DNA from: Membranipora membranacea
Taxonomy: Eukaryota; Bryozoa; Gymnolaemata; Cheilostomatida; Membraniporidae
DNA: 64,000 nucleotides
NCBI GenBank assembly: GCA_914767715.1
Contig: OU612065.1
Coordinates: forward strand, 10,664,001 to 10,728,000
Reading direction: 5' to 3'
Part shown: piece after piece, positions 34,228-46,602 of the stretch
Position numbering within the stretch: position 1 is the stretch's first letter
Layout of the letters: each line of letters starts with the position of its first letter
Notes under the pieces: model-generated
Seen by the model: the letters and a program-made list of their open reading frames with translations, nothing else
Databases searched by the model: none
What the model was told of the DNA's origin: nothing
Made by a program: the position numbers and the translations under genes

Positions 34228-35808
34228 ATGACTGACTCAGAGAAAAGAATAATACCACGTATGAGATTGGAAGAGGACCCAAATGAAGGAATGCTGGCAA
34301 GGCTGAAGGCAAAGGTTAAGAAAGATCCCGCAGTAGTCCTAGGTAAGTAGACTTATTTCTGTATGTGTGGATAATGGGATGAAGTCATAGCTTCTTATTG
34401 TGAGTGAAACAACTGTCACATACCTCAAAGCATTATAGCGTTATAGTTATAGCATTATAATCCAATAACATAATCTGATTGTCTTGAACTTAGAAATAAA
34501 GCTGATGGTTTATTATAATATAAGGATATGATTTTGTCGTTTTATTTTTATTATCAATTTAGCATTTGGGAGCAAAAGAACTTGGTCTGATCAAGAAATG
34601 CTACATCACTGTCAAGCTGTACACAATAAGATAACATGTAAATGATTAGTGCCGATATTCATTATTGTCAAAACTAATATCTTGAGGTCAAGGAAATGCA
34701 CTATCCCAACGATTGAGTGATTATGAGTATCTATGACTTGGCTTATTTTTATGGCTGACGTAAACAAACATGTGGCTAGTTCCTGGTGAATGTATATACA
34801 GGGATTGCAAAACTTATTGTTTGCGTTATCAGTTTTCTGACTACATGGCTTTTTCCGGATACACTTTTGGGTTTCCCCTAGGTTTCTTTAATTCCCCTTG
34901 TCCAAACTGTGTGTCATCCACTTACACATATGTATATATATATTATTTTCAGCTGGTTAGTAGTCCAGTGTGCATTTTAAAATTTTCACTTGTATAGAGG
35001 GCACTGTAGAAATTCTGAGTTTATCCCTGTCTCAACATCCCAGCATTTCTTATCCTGACATTGCTGTTACGATTCTGACACATTTTGAATCCTGATTTCG
35101 TCACTATTTTCGCAACTTTTCCACTCCTCAATTTCATACAAGCTTTGATTCTTACACTAAAGTATATGTAGGTTTAGTATAACTCCCAGTATAACCATAG
35201 TTCAAGTTCAAAATGACTTGCAGCAAGCACATGTTAGACATGCTAGCCCCATGACTATCGCTTATCATCCCATATGAGCCTAGTTATCAGATAAGTGTTG
35301 AAATTCTTTATCCCTAAGGAGGTTCATTACAGCTACATGATAGACCTCCCCAAAGCACCTTCACCATGAAGGGAGGGAATCTCAAACCGTTGAAACGCTA
35401 TTGGACAGCGATTTAAAGATGGCTTGTATGATGAAAGCAAGCAACATGAAATATTTGTGGCTGTTGGGCCATCGTGACTGATGTCCTGGGGGGGGGGGGG
35501 GGGGGAATTGCGTAAAGATTTGTACAATAAATTGTATATTCATAATTGTGAATAACCAGAGTCTCAATTATGAATTATGTTAATCTATTATAGGAATGAC
35601 AGGATGGACTGGTATTGTTGGGTATGCTCTGTATAATGTCAGGAATAGAAAGACTCCACTAGGACTATATCTCATCCATACCAGAGTCGCAGCACAAGTG
35701 TTTGCCATGGGAAGCATGGTCTCTGTGGTCTGTTACAAAATATTCCAGCACACGACAAAGACTAGTCACCAGAAAGAACTGAGTGATATTGGATCTAAAT
35801 CTACTTAG
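34228..35808 (+). CDS. HIG1 domain family protein (HIGD1-like)
   Basis: Two exons, 34228-34342 and 35594-35808, give 109 aa. The start ATG is the first codon of MTDSEKRIIPRMRLEEDPNE. The HIG1 domain spans about residues 15-93: DPAVVLGMTGWTGIVGYALY (first membrane helix), a basic loop NVRNRKTPLGLYL, the conserved IHTRVAAQ motif, and a second helix around VFAMGSMVSVVCYKIF. HIGD1 proteins sit in the mitochondrial inner membrane with both ends facing the same side; they stabilise respiratory supercomplexes and cytochrome c oxidase, and vertebrate HIGD1A is hypoxia-induced. The 1.25-kb intron carries an 18-base G-run (35488-35505). The length and single HIG1 domain fit HIGD1A/B; the exact paralogue is not resolved. 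Confidence 0.9.
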
Positions 35809-37784
35809 GTATTTAGTAATTAGTGTCTTGGGAAATTAGGGTCTTGAAAAAACCCATCTCACATTACTTCCATGTCTACCTCTGGCAATCAAACCTCACT
35901 CATCACAGTATGAAATACTCTGTGGGTGAGGTATAGTTTCAGATTTTTTCAAAGACTGTTTCGGATGTGCAGTGGAAGAAGCAACTCCTTGTTGAACCAA
36001 GAGAGAATTCTTGATCTAACTTTATAGGGAGGTAAATTTTATGATGCTGAAATCAAGGGCTTAGCCTTCATACCTATGACAATACTATAGCTACATTAGT
36101 GCCAAATATTATATTTATTTTTGTGCCTCTTACATCTTGTATTAATACATTTACTTGGTACCTGCAAAGTTCAAGGGTATAAATATTTAAGTTTTGTGGA
36201 TGAAATATATGTAATAGAAAGGAAGTAAGAATAAAGGCTGTTAGAATAATCAGAAATATCCGATACATACCAGACTCCCATGAGATAAAGAGCAGCGTTC
36301 ATTACAGTACTTTCCTTAGTATTGAACAAATGAATGTTGGTAATAAAATATTGAGCTCGGATGTCTAGGCTGCGTGAACATGCAATGCAATCACGGATAT
36401 AAAATGACATTATGGTAGACATATCTGAAATATGCAGAGTAATTGATTCGCAACCTTGCAACTATCACATGTCCATTCTGATTCAAACACTTCTATTTGC
36501 AGTCGCTATTTACATGGCCGACAAGATCCACAACATGTAATGATACAGTGAACCATTATACTTGGATGGCATCTCGATTGGTTTTGTGAATTGTCTTTAT
36601 TCCTCACTTCCACAAACCCTGCAGTGAAACGATTTCATGAGGAAATTGCACGTTTGCATTTTTAATTATTTTATATATTAACCTAGGCAGTAATTTATTA
36701 TGGAGTTGTTCTACCTCACATGAAGGAAGCACAAATACCATCTGTATACATATATTTCTTACATGAGAGCTGATGAGACCATAATATTAATTTTGGAATG
36801 GCAAATAGTATTAGGTACCACAAATTATTATCCTGGCAGCGTATGGCTATATTGATTAGATTGGGATACCAATAAACGATTTTCGCTTGCACTTTCTCTT
36901 TCTGTACACACCTCAAGATCAGAAATGGGGTCTCTGAGCTAAGGTTAGGGTTACCCGACATGATAATTAGCGCTATAATTAGTGGCTCAACATCGTATGA
37001 AACAAATTTATTTGCAAATTGAAGTTTTAATACAATGCAAGTAAATGTCTACTTTACTAGTCTACTGTCTAGTTTACTAATATTAGGGTGAGTTAATAGT
37101 TATATATTTCATAATTGTGAAGTAGCATCATTTCAATCTCACCTACAAGGTATTTTGGTCATTGCATACATGAATATATACTCATCAGGTCCGCTTCCCA
37201 GAGAAGGCACACCACCATTAATCTATACCTAAAATAAATCCAGGTAACATTTGCATGCACCAAAATACAAGTCTTTCAAGACATTTTCTCTGAATTGAAC
37301 TTTATTTCGACTGATAAATGTTTTTATTGGACAAATGCGACCATTTCTTCAAAAGTTTTTGAGAAGTTAGTGATACCAAGGAAATCGGTGATACCATGAG
37401 AACCAGTGATACCTAGTTCAACCAAGTATGCAATTCCCGCTAACATAACGTAAATGAGTGCCGCGTTTGTACCATAGATATAAAAACTGGTTTTATATCT
37501 ATGGTTCGTACACATTGGCTATTAAGGTTGTAATGTCCAGTATCACCACCTTAAATTTTCCCTAATGATACTGGACATTGATTAATTTAGCTCACGCCTC
37601 ACAATATGAAACTGATGGGTAAACAAAGATAGTCATTTTTTATTATAAGATGAACTAAAACATTCAAAGTTGTCTCCCTTGTACATATGTGAGATCATTG
37701 GTGGGAAAAATTAAACCCCAGTATTTCTGGTCACAAGGTCAAACTTCAATATTTGCAATTTTGTCCTTATCATTGACTGACAAC
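35809..37784. other. Intergenic between HIG1 gene and FAHD1, with two hairpins
   Basis: AATAAA at 36230-36235 could serve the HIG1-domain gene. At 37471-37505 a perfect 15-base stem (ACCATAGATATAAAA) closes on five bases. At 37532-37579 AATGTCCAGTATCA pairs with TGATACTGGACATT, the same core as the hairpin at 2210-2301. The phrase GTGATACC occurs three times between 37370 and 37415. No coding region seen. Confidence 0.5.
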
Positions 37785-40203
37785 ATGGCTACCAGTGCAG
37801 CCAGATTTGTGGAGTTTGGCAAAAAGATTGTGGCTGTTGGTAGAAATTACAGGTGAGTGCATTCTTGCAACAAGTCAGCAATCAGTGATGATATATTAGT
37901 ATATATATGATATGCACATATGTGTAATATAGTAATGGATTTATTATATATATATTATAAGACTTAGATATATCATATTGATATAACTATAGCAAGGAAG
38001 GATTTTAAGGGTTACATGTACAGGGTCCCCCTCTGTAACTCCTTGATATTAGGTACATGTACTCCAGTCCTTAATGTCACCAAGTACTCCTTGATAATGT
38101 CACCCCCAACACCAACCAAATCATCATCAGAGTATGTTAGATTATAACTTGATGAGACATATTTGGTGTGACTGAATAACTAGTTCTGTAATTGTGACTC
38201 ATACACATTCAATTGAAATTCTTTTAGTATCTGCTATTCTGTGCAAACCCAATATCAATTTGGTTTCTATCAATAATAATAATGCCATGCTGCACCCAAT
38301 GTACGAGTTACATTACACCGATAAATAAGCATCCAGCTCCTTATGAATACAGTATATCATTGGGGTCAGACCTCTACTGTATTCATTCATCAGTTCTGTG
38401 GCACTAAGAAGTCCAAGTCCAAGAGGAGCCGGCTAAAAGAGACAGGTCTTATAATCAAAACTGCCTAAATCATTTTCCGATAGCGCCTCTTGATTTGACA
38501 ATGAGTGTGTCATGTTTTGTTGCAGTGAGCATGCCAAGGAGCTAGGTAATGCTATTCCTACAGAGCCTATCCTCTTCTTGAAACCAACCACATCATACAT
38601 TACTAAGGGACAGAGTATCGTTGTGAGTATATATCTACAGTTTGGTGTATTTTGACATGGTTTAACGGCCGGAGCCAAATTAGTTGTACAGATATCTAGT
38701 TTACCGCAGCCATTTACAGAATGATCAGCAGCAGAAAGCTACCGAAGTAGGAGAAATGTTCTGCTTTCACCACTGATTTATATTAATAAATTGAGGGAAC
38801 ATATCAGACCCTGAACAAGCATGTGGCAAATCACACCTGGTACCTAGAGGGCAATTCTCAACTTTGGTTGGTAATGATACAGCCGACCTCTTCCAACTTA
38901 GGTCAAGCCGTTTGTTTGAGTTTTTGAAGGTTGTTAGTGGGAGATTTGATGGACATTAGTTTACAAGGTATACAGCTGTATTACATTTATTTAGTTTATT
39001 GCTTCCATCTTGTTTGGACAGTTTTGAAATCCTGGTTCCTGGATGTCGAAAATTTCACAAATCTCAAACAAAAATCCTCTCCGGTCACCAAAAATTCTGA
39101 CGCAGGATCTAGATCTGACTGGAAGCGATTCTTGAATTTTGTTAAACACCTCAAAATATTTAAGTTTTTGGAGGTTGACCTACTTTATCTTGTCTAAATC
39201 ATACAAAGGATGGGTTAACTTTGTTTCATGCTAGTCAGTAATTTATAGTTTGATCAGCCACTATGAGGCTATATGCTACTAGTCAGTCAAGTCCAAGTGT
39301 TGATTGTGACAATGTAAAATGTGCCTATTATGATATGATGATTTTGACAGGAATCAGTTGTCAGACTTAATCGAGTTTGTATTATCTTGGTTTGCTTTCT
39401 TGATAAGAATAGACATTTCAGAAATTCTGTTGTCAGTGTCAAGCTCAGGATATTATTGTTATAACTGAAATAGTCATTCTTGACTTTACTATCACTTTGC
39501 TGTAAAAATGATATTAGATCAAAGCGTGCACAAGATATTTGCAGACAGCATCTCTGCATTGTGAGCACCAGAGCCCTAAAAATAGAAAAGTGTTCTGTAA
39601 ATAGAATTATATATGCTCCCGATTGATCAGCAACTTAAAAAGCTGAACAATATAACTGATATACCGTGTCAATAATTGTGCCAAAATTTGTGCTTTAGTT
39701 TCTCGTTAATGTTTCAGCTACCAAAGAATGCTGTCGAGCTGCATCATGAGGTGGAGCTTGGTGTCGTCATAAGTAAGGTCTGTAAGAGTGTCTCCCCGTC
39801 AGACGTGATGGACAGAGTGGCTGGGTTCACTTTGGCTCTCGATATGACAGACCGTGCCAAACAGACTGAACTCAAGAATAAAGGCTTACCATGGTCCGTA
39901 GCAAAGGGCTTCGACACATCCTGTCCGGTCGGCGATTTTGTTGAGAAGTCAGATGTTGGCAAAGATATTCAATCTTTAGGAATTTGGTTGAAGGTCAACG
40001 GCGAGATTAAGCAGGATGGTAACACCAAGGATATGTTGTTTTCTGTAGTTGATTTAATTAGTTACATCAGTGATATTTTCACATTAGAGCCAGGTGACTT
40101 AGTATTAACAGGAACACCCTCCGGAGTAGGGCCTGTCAGGCCAGGCGATGTCATCACTGCAGGTATTGATGGACTACCTGGCATTGAATTCAAAGTACAA
40201 TAG
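37785..40203 (+). CDS. FAHD1: FAHD1, acylpyruvase / oxaloacetate decarboxylase
   Basis: Three exons, 37785-37852, 38526-38622 and 39718-40203, give 216 aa (human 224). Start MATSAARFVEFGKKIVAVGR leads into NYSEHAKEL, which keeps the catalytic His and Glu of the family. LHHEVELGVV supplies two acidic metal ligands and LALDMTDRAKQ the third (Asp). KGLPWSVAKGFDTSCPVGDF and GDLVLTGTPSGVGPVRPGD are the classic C-terminal FAH-fold motifs. The family enzyme is mitochondrial and Mg-dependent, cleaving acylpyruvates and decarboxylating oxaloacetate. The short basic-amphipathic start could serve as a matrix-targeting signal. All key residues are present, so the protein should be active. Confidence 0.95.
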
Positions 40204-40829
40204 AAGACAACCAGCCTGAGCAGATGTCATAAAAATAATTTTTTTTAATTTTGTGATTTTAATTAATCATGTTTGGTGCTACTTCAAACTACAGACACAA
40301 TAAATCACAATAAAGAGATTTATTAAAATTCAGCTAATGAATTGATTGTAATGTGAGGCTAAAGGGTAGAGCATAAAAAAATGAAAGTCACAATAAACTA
40401 TTTCGTACACATGATAGTCTATATTCAATGATTTCTTGTGGCCAATGGACTCTTGGAGAGTTTCAAGTCAAGCTTTCTCAAATTATAATCAGCGCAGATA
40501 TGAATTCAATCAGTGGTTAAATAAATATAGTATTGATCTGTGCATAAATTTTAATACATATCAGAGCAACAGTCATATGATTGTGTGAGATAATCCAAGA
40601 GTTTATACATATCAGTGATACCAATTAAAATTTGAAAATTGGCGGAATGTGAATTTGCTTTTTGTGGCGGTTTGCTTCCTTTCAGTCTGTCCTGATCGTC
40701 ATGCACTGTACTTCGTACTGTTAATGTACGTATAATACTGGCATGACATTCATAACCCAGCCTTTCATAGCATTCATTACCAGGAAACTGCTTAGATATA
40801 TGTATGGCACTGTTATATTCCCCTGACTG
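40204..40829. terminator. Bidirectional polyadenylation region, FAHD1 / XRCC4
   Basis: Within 26 bases (40299-40324) lie two plus-strand AATAAA signals (40299-40304, 40309-40314) and one minus-strand AATAAA (complement of TTTATT, 40319-40324). The outer parts AATAAATC and GATTTATT form an inverted repeat, so the same block can end both transcripts. The FAHD1 3' UTR would be about 120 bases and the XRCC4 one about 520. Confidence 0.55.
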
Positions 40830-43800
40830 TCACATGCCATCTAAAAGGTCATCTATGAGGTCATTATCTTGGGTCTGTGACTTCTTAGCTGGCGGTTTTG
40901 ATTGACTTGCTTTGGGCACTGCTCTGGCTGCCCTAGTTACGTTTCTTCTACAATTACGAAGGAGTTTATGAAAGCCAATTATAATAACATATACTCATAG
41001 CTACTAGCAATCAGTTCCAATAGTTGGATGGACCCAGAACATCAGGATCCTCCCATAATTTTGAGGATGCCTGTTAAACATATTGTTTAAAAGTAAATTG
41101 ATGCTTTACAGTCATGACAGAAACTTTGATATGTCCATTAAAATCCAAATACTATGACACATTAGTGTCACTCAGGACCATATAAATGTATATACGATAA
41201 TATACTGCAGCGGGCATAAGTTGACATTAGTGGCTTAAAACAGACTTGCCATGTGTACAAATCAAAATGGGCTGACTAATGCTCTGGATGTACACAAAGA
41301 TGCTGAAGCGGAATGTAATTGGATTCTGCAATTGGCAGATCTATGTTGATGCCCCTTTTTCTACGCCGTGTGCTGTAGCTTACCTGCACTGTGAGAGAAC
41401 ACAACTCCTCATACCTGCAATTATTTCAATCGCCATTGCTAATAAAAAATTAAAAGAGAACCTAAGTATAGGGAGAATGATCAGTCCCTACCTCTTTACA
41501 GGAGATTTCTGTTTGGATGAGCTTGGTGGGTCTGAATCACCTAATAAATCATCTAGCTCATCCCTCACTGATTTCTTCTTTGATGACGCTGCAGTGGCAG
41601 CCGCCCGTTTGATTGCTTGTCTATTTGGAGATAAAATATCACTATCTGTCTCCATAACATCACATCTAGTGAGGTCATGAGTTGAGAGAGGAGGTCGCAG
41701 TCTCTCATCGTCGAGATTTACCTGATCCATCGGTAGAGTGTCTGCTGACGATGACATGACGTCATTATCTTCAGCTACCTGAACACATTGAATTACATCT
41801 ATCAGTCAGAGAGAATATCACCCAAGGCAATTGACATTAGCAGAATTCTTATGCGTAATTAAGTGTGAGATAAGTGGAATTGATTTAAAAACGGGTCTTT
41901 GTTTCAAAAGATTGAACTCCGAGAATTTCGATCTGAAGAAAGTTAAAGATAGAAGAGTATCAATTGTGTCATGTACGACGCATTATACCGAGCCGACATT
42001 TGTGAGCAGATGATACTTTGATTATTTAATTTCCTACATAACAAAATCTTTGAGTGTAAAGATGTTATTGATTGCTCCCTGAATTATGTCCTTTAGCTGT
42101 CTTTGGATCAAGATTATTATTGATTTGATCATTTGTTATGATCATTGTTATGATCATTATTATGATCATTTGTAACCAAAGTTATTTCTTCAAACCATTG
42201 GATATGTGCACTGGACAAGTATCAATAATGCAGGGTCTGACATCCGGGAGTTTGTCACAAACTCCCTGTTTAACTGTGATAACGTACCATATGTCAGGAA
42301 GTCGTCTTCCTCTATGGAAAGAGATGACAACTCTAGTTTTTGATATTAAAACTAAATGTGGACATATTATCAGGGAGTTTGGGACCAAACTCCCTGATAT
42401 TATTAACATAAAATGCCTATTTTGGGGGAAAAAAGCATTTTGGACAAGAATAGAGCACGAGTTTGTGATCTAATACAATATTGTTAGGATACTATACCTT
42501 TTGTTGACTGACAGATGGTTTTAACTCCAACTCATCAATATCTGTTACATCATCATCAGAGCTGCAAAATATAGTAGAAACTGTTGGAAATGAAGGTGAT
42601 TCTCACAAAAGCTTGTCGGTTGAATTATGGTTGATATCAGGCCAAGAAGTATGTGAGTTGTTGCACATTTATTACTGATGCAAAAAAACTAATCATCATT
42701 CGAAGGCAAATTTTGGTTGGGATGATCACTGATGGATTTAACATCTGCCGCAAGCTTTGTTTTTAAGAAATACTTAATACTTTTCGTGCCGAATCACAGT
42801 GTTTTGACAGCAAAGCCTTATGCTCTGCACAGGAAAAAAGGCAGAAAATTTTGCTGCAAGTCTGACGATAGTTGTGAGGTAAGATTCCTACCTTATTTTC
42901 CTCGTGCGTTTTGATGTCGATGGTTGAATTGGCTGACTCTCCTGGTCTATGTCTGTCTGGTCACTCTCAGTCTGATCTGAGTCATACTTCACTCCTGCAG
43001 ATTTTTTGTTGACTTTCTTCTTAGCAGGAGCTGTACAAGCTGACACTGTGGCAGTCTTTCTTCTAGCAGGTGCTTTAGTGGGTGATTTGGATTTCTTGAC
43101 AGGTTTAGTTGGAATATCATCAGCTACAGTGTTAGACACAGTCTCACCCATGGACTGACGCAGAGTGTCACCTGGAGATGAATTGATTAGATAGTGATAG
43201 CTGGGTCAACTGATACATGAAGGTTGACAGTGAATCATAAACACCACATTAAGGAAGCTTCCTTATGTATTTTAGTTCAGGGTTCAAACAACTGGGATTC
43301 TGTCTAATGCAATGACACAAAATCCATATTTTGTTTCTCTGATTCTCTCAATGGTATTATAACTGTTTAGCAACAATATGATTAATTTGCATCTCAAATT
43401 GGCCTGATGTTATTTCTACGATTAGACTGACTTGAATGGAACAAGTGTGAATTTGAAGCTGAAAACACTGACATTCTCCTACAGGGTCAGGGAAAGATAT
43501 TATATAACATTATCTCATATTGGTTTTCGGATTATTTATTTTAGTTTGAGCTAAGAGTTCAGAGTTGAGCTTACATTGATCCTGGAGTTCCCTGATCTTT
43601 CTCTTCTTCTCATTCAGCACAGCTACAAACTAAAGGTGAGAGCTATGAATAATGGTGAGGATAGGCGAAGTAAAAATAGCGCAATCAAGTCGAGTTGGAG
43701 TGAAAAGCTCGAAATGGTTATAATATGTCCAATACTTGGTAATAATTGATATTATGATCTTCTGTTATTGCTTGTATCTCAAAACCGTTCAGAGCTGTCA

Positions 43801-45698
43801 TGTTATTACTTCAGGGGTTTTTATGATATGATGTTTGGTAGTGCATTCCATTTACAAGACATGGAAAATGTTCCACCTAAACTTACATTGGTGTAGAGGA
43901 CCTTCTCCGACTGCTGCTGAAGTGATACGAACTTGTCGAGCCTCTAAAATATAACAAAAACATACATTCATCAGATAATACAACTCTTGTGAATCTTCTC
44001 ACGTTGACCATATTACAACAGCACTTCATGTTTAATCAGCATATATCGCTCATTTTTAAATGGGTAGGATTTTGAAATTCGAAAAACTGGTGATGCAACA
44101 TTTGGATCGGTCTACAAAGTTTATGGGTTTGTAGGACCACTTCAATCACTGATATATACAATTAAATGATCAATGACTCATATCAATGATTTCAATTATG
44201 TAATAATTGACACATCAGAAATAAAATTAATTCACTACTAGCCCTATGAGAATAAAAGTAATTGTATCTGTACCTGTATTGCGGCTTTAGATATCCTACG
44301 TTCATCCTCACTGCGCTGGTTACTGACATCAGACTGTTCTCTACAGCTGTCACTTACAGACAATAGGGAATCAAACATCCTACAGTAGACAGGTGCTCTC
44401 TCTGACTCAGGCAGTGGTGTCACATCTAAGCTACCAAGCTTAAACTGAAACAGATATGTTTGATAAGGCAAAAATACAGTACACAGAGTTGTCCTCTCAA
44501 TATTATATGGACAGCAACTCCATAATCGATCAATTCATAATAATGTTCCAGCAGAGTTTGAATCATGTTTGGATGAAGTGAAAACAAATTTGGATTATAA
44601 ATTGACAGAAGAAGCTTTCTGAGCTTGAGCAGATTGCGCTTATAATAATATGATATGATGTTATGTAGATACAATGCCAATTCTGGACTTCGCTTAGGCA
44701 TTATCAAAAATGATTTCGAGATGAAAGCTATAAATGGCCCTGGTAGGGTTCAAAATATCCTCTCTCTGATCAACTGAGGGATCATGAACTCAAGGTGAAT
44801 GAAGTTTTTGCCAGAGGCAAAGTTAGCATCCTTTTAAAAGCTCAAATTGATGGCTAAACTTGAATATCACTAATATTCATCCACCACCACCGATAAATGG
44901 CAGACTTAAAAGATTGTGAAACAAGTCAGCAAGAAAACTGAATGCAACACTCACAGTTTTATCATCTTTTGGCAGATATATACTCCAGAAAAATCTGTCC
45001 ATCCCAACTTTCATCTTTGCGAGCTTGTATCGAAGAATTGTACCATCGGATTGTTTTGTTAAGTTGAAGGCCATCTTGAAGAGTGCAATAAACTCTGCAG
45101 TGGTGTAAGAAGATCCCACAGCCATATCACTGAGCAGAGCCTCTGAAGCTGTTAGGAATACCAACATGGAAGATACTGTCAGGTTTTCAAATGTAATAAG
45201 TAAGTACATGATGCCATGCCCACGAGTTGGAAAATAAAGAAAGAAAGGCAACACACAATTTTCAATAGAGTACATCAGTAAGTACTACGGTATGTCAATA
45301 CCTGACCAGTACTTATATCAATTCTAGAACCCTGTAGCTTCTAGCTAGGACTGCCTTTGAACAGAACAAACAGAACATAATGAACTTCTTGAGAAGGCCA
45401 ATAGATTTGCTTACTATGGGTTCAAATGTATTATATTATCGTACTCAACATAATAACAAGGTTAGCCATGAATATCTATCGGCATAATAACTCACTGATG
45501 ATTCCCAGATACATAAAATATCAGCTAATAAGATAGCTCACCTTCAGCCTCCCAAACCCCATTTCCATCAGTCAAGATAATTTTCCAGATAAACCCGTCA
45601 TCGTCTGATTCAATTTTTTTGATTGAAAAATAAACATTTCGGTCATCTTCTAGAGTGACTTTAGAACATTGCTCACACTCTTCGTCGGGAGAACTCAT
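40830..45698 (-). CDS. XRCC4: XRCC4, DNA ligase IV cofactor in end joining
   Basis: Nine exons join in phase to 460 aa: 45542-45698, 44955-45148, 44274-44444, 43887-43943, 43575-43629, 42892-43171, 42498-42561, 41492-41778, 40830-40947. The head domain (1-about 135) matches XRCC4: WKIILTDGNGVWEAE, ALLSDMAVGSSYTTAEFIAL, MDRFFWSIYLPKDD, FKLGSLDVTPL. The coiled coil carries KFVSLQQQSEKVLYTN and FVAVLNEKKRKIRELQDQ, the LIG4-binding stalk. The tail is long, Lys/Ser/Pro-rich (KPVKKSKSPTKAPARRKT) with many acidic SD patches (likely kinase sites), and ends DNDLIDDLLDGM, comparable to the conserved acidic end of vertebrate XRCC4. XRCC4 acts in the nucleus in non-homologous end joining, bridging ends with LIG4 and XLF. 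It is longer than human (336 aa) because of the tail. Confidence 0.9.
42245..42398. mobile_element. Twin-hairpin element in an XRCC4 intron
   Basis: Each end is itself a hairpin, GGGAGTTTG-TCA-CAAACTCCC (42246-42266) and ATCAGGGAGTTTGG/CCAAACTCCCTGAT (42369-42398), and the two ends are inverted copies of each other about 150 bases apart. This suggests a small non-autonomous element with palindromic ends. Nearby, TTATGATCATT repeats three to four times (42127-42171). No target duplication identified. Confidence 0.4.
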
Positions 45699-46602
45699 TC
45701 TAGAAAAAGAAGCATTGACAGTGTCTCTCTTTCACGTGGGCAATCAGATATATTTTAAAACTCAGCAACAAAGATTATACGAGCACACAACAAATGATTG
45801 CTTCATAATTCGGTAATGCATTTGTCACTGTTGTGAAAAAGTGATGGCCAAAGTCTGTCTTGACTGTAACAACTTATATATTATGAGATAATTGACTGCA
45901 GTTATCATCAATGCCCACTAGCTCTTATTTTGGATAGGTAGTAGCATGATCACAGTCTGCACTACTAGTAACTAAATGATCCTCTTGCTCTTGATATAGG
46001 CCTAGTAGTAATAATATTTTGTGCAAGTCCAGTGGAGAGACAGAAAACTTTCAGCGGATTTGCACATACATCATACTGCAGTCAGTGAGCCTACTGCTGT
46101 AACTCCTACTCTACTGTAGTAGGTAGGCCAGGAAAGGGAAGTATTCAACTCCCAGTATTAATTTAATTATTTATATGGCCCATACAATCATACAGATTTC
46201 ATAATGATTATCATCAATTGATTCATATTATCAAACTATAATCAGCAGTAGGACTAGGAGGTACACAGACGGGAGTGGTGTCTGCCGTAGGTGTCTGATA
46301 TATTTCTCTCTTCTCCAATCAGTTTGTTTTACAACTTAGGCTATGCTATGTTATGTCTGATACTGCGGGATCCATAATATACGCCCATAACATAATGCTT
46401 AGATTGCCGACCAAGACTATACAACAGTTGAAGGTTACACTGGTGTAAACTGTAAACTGCATCAATAAACTGTAATCTGCATCAACAATATTTATGGCCT
46501 TCAACTTTGACCTACAAACTGATGTGGCTGAGAGAGAAAATAACTTTTACTTTAGGGGAGCAAGATGTTGATTAGGTTCTGTTTAACACATGTTATGTAG
46601 AT
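45699..46602. promoter_or_regulatory. Divergent interval between XRCC4 and RIC1
   Basis: The start codons of two head-to-head genes are 904 bases apart, so a shared promoter region is likely. I could not place TATA boxes or initiators reliably. A repeated TAAACTGTAA.CTGCATCAA phrase (near 46447-46483) is the only notable local repeat. Confidence 0.45.

Noticed and set aside
44426-44707. 93-aa minus-strand open frame in XRCC4 intron 2
   Set aside because: It overlaps the acceptor of the XRCC4 exon at 44444, its composition fits AT-rich intron sequence, and I recognise no family.
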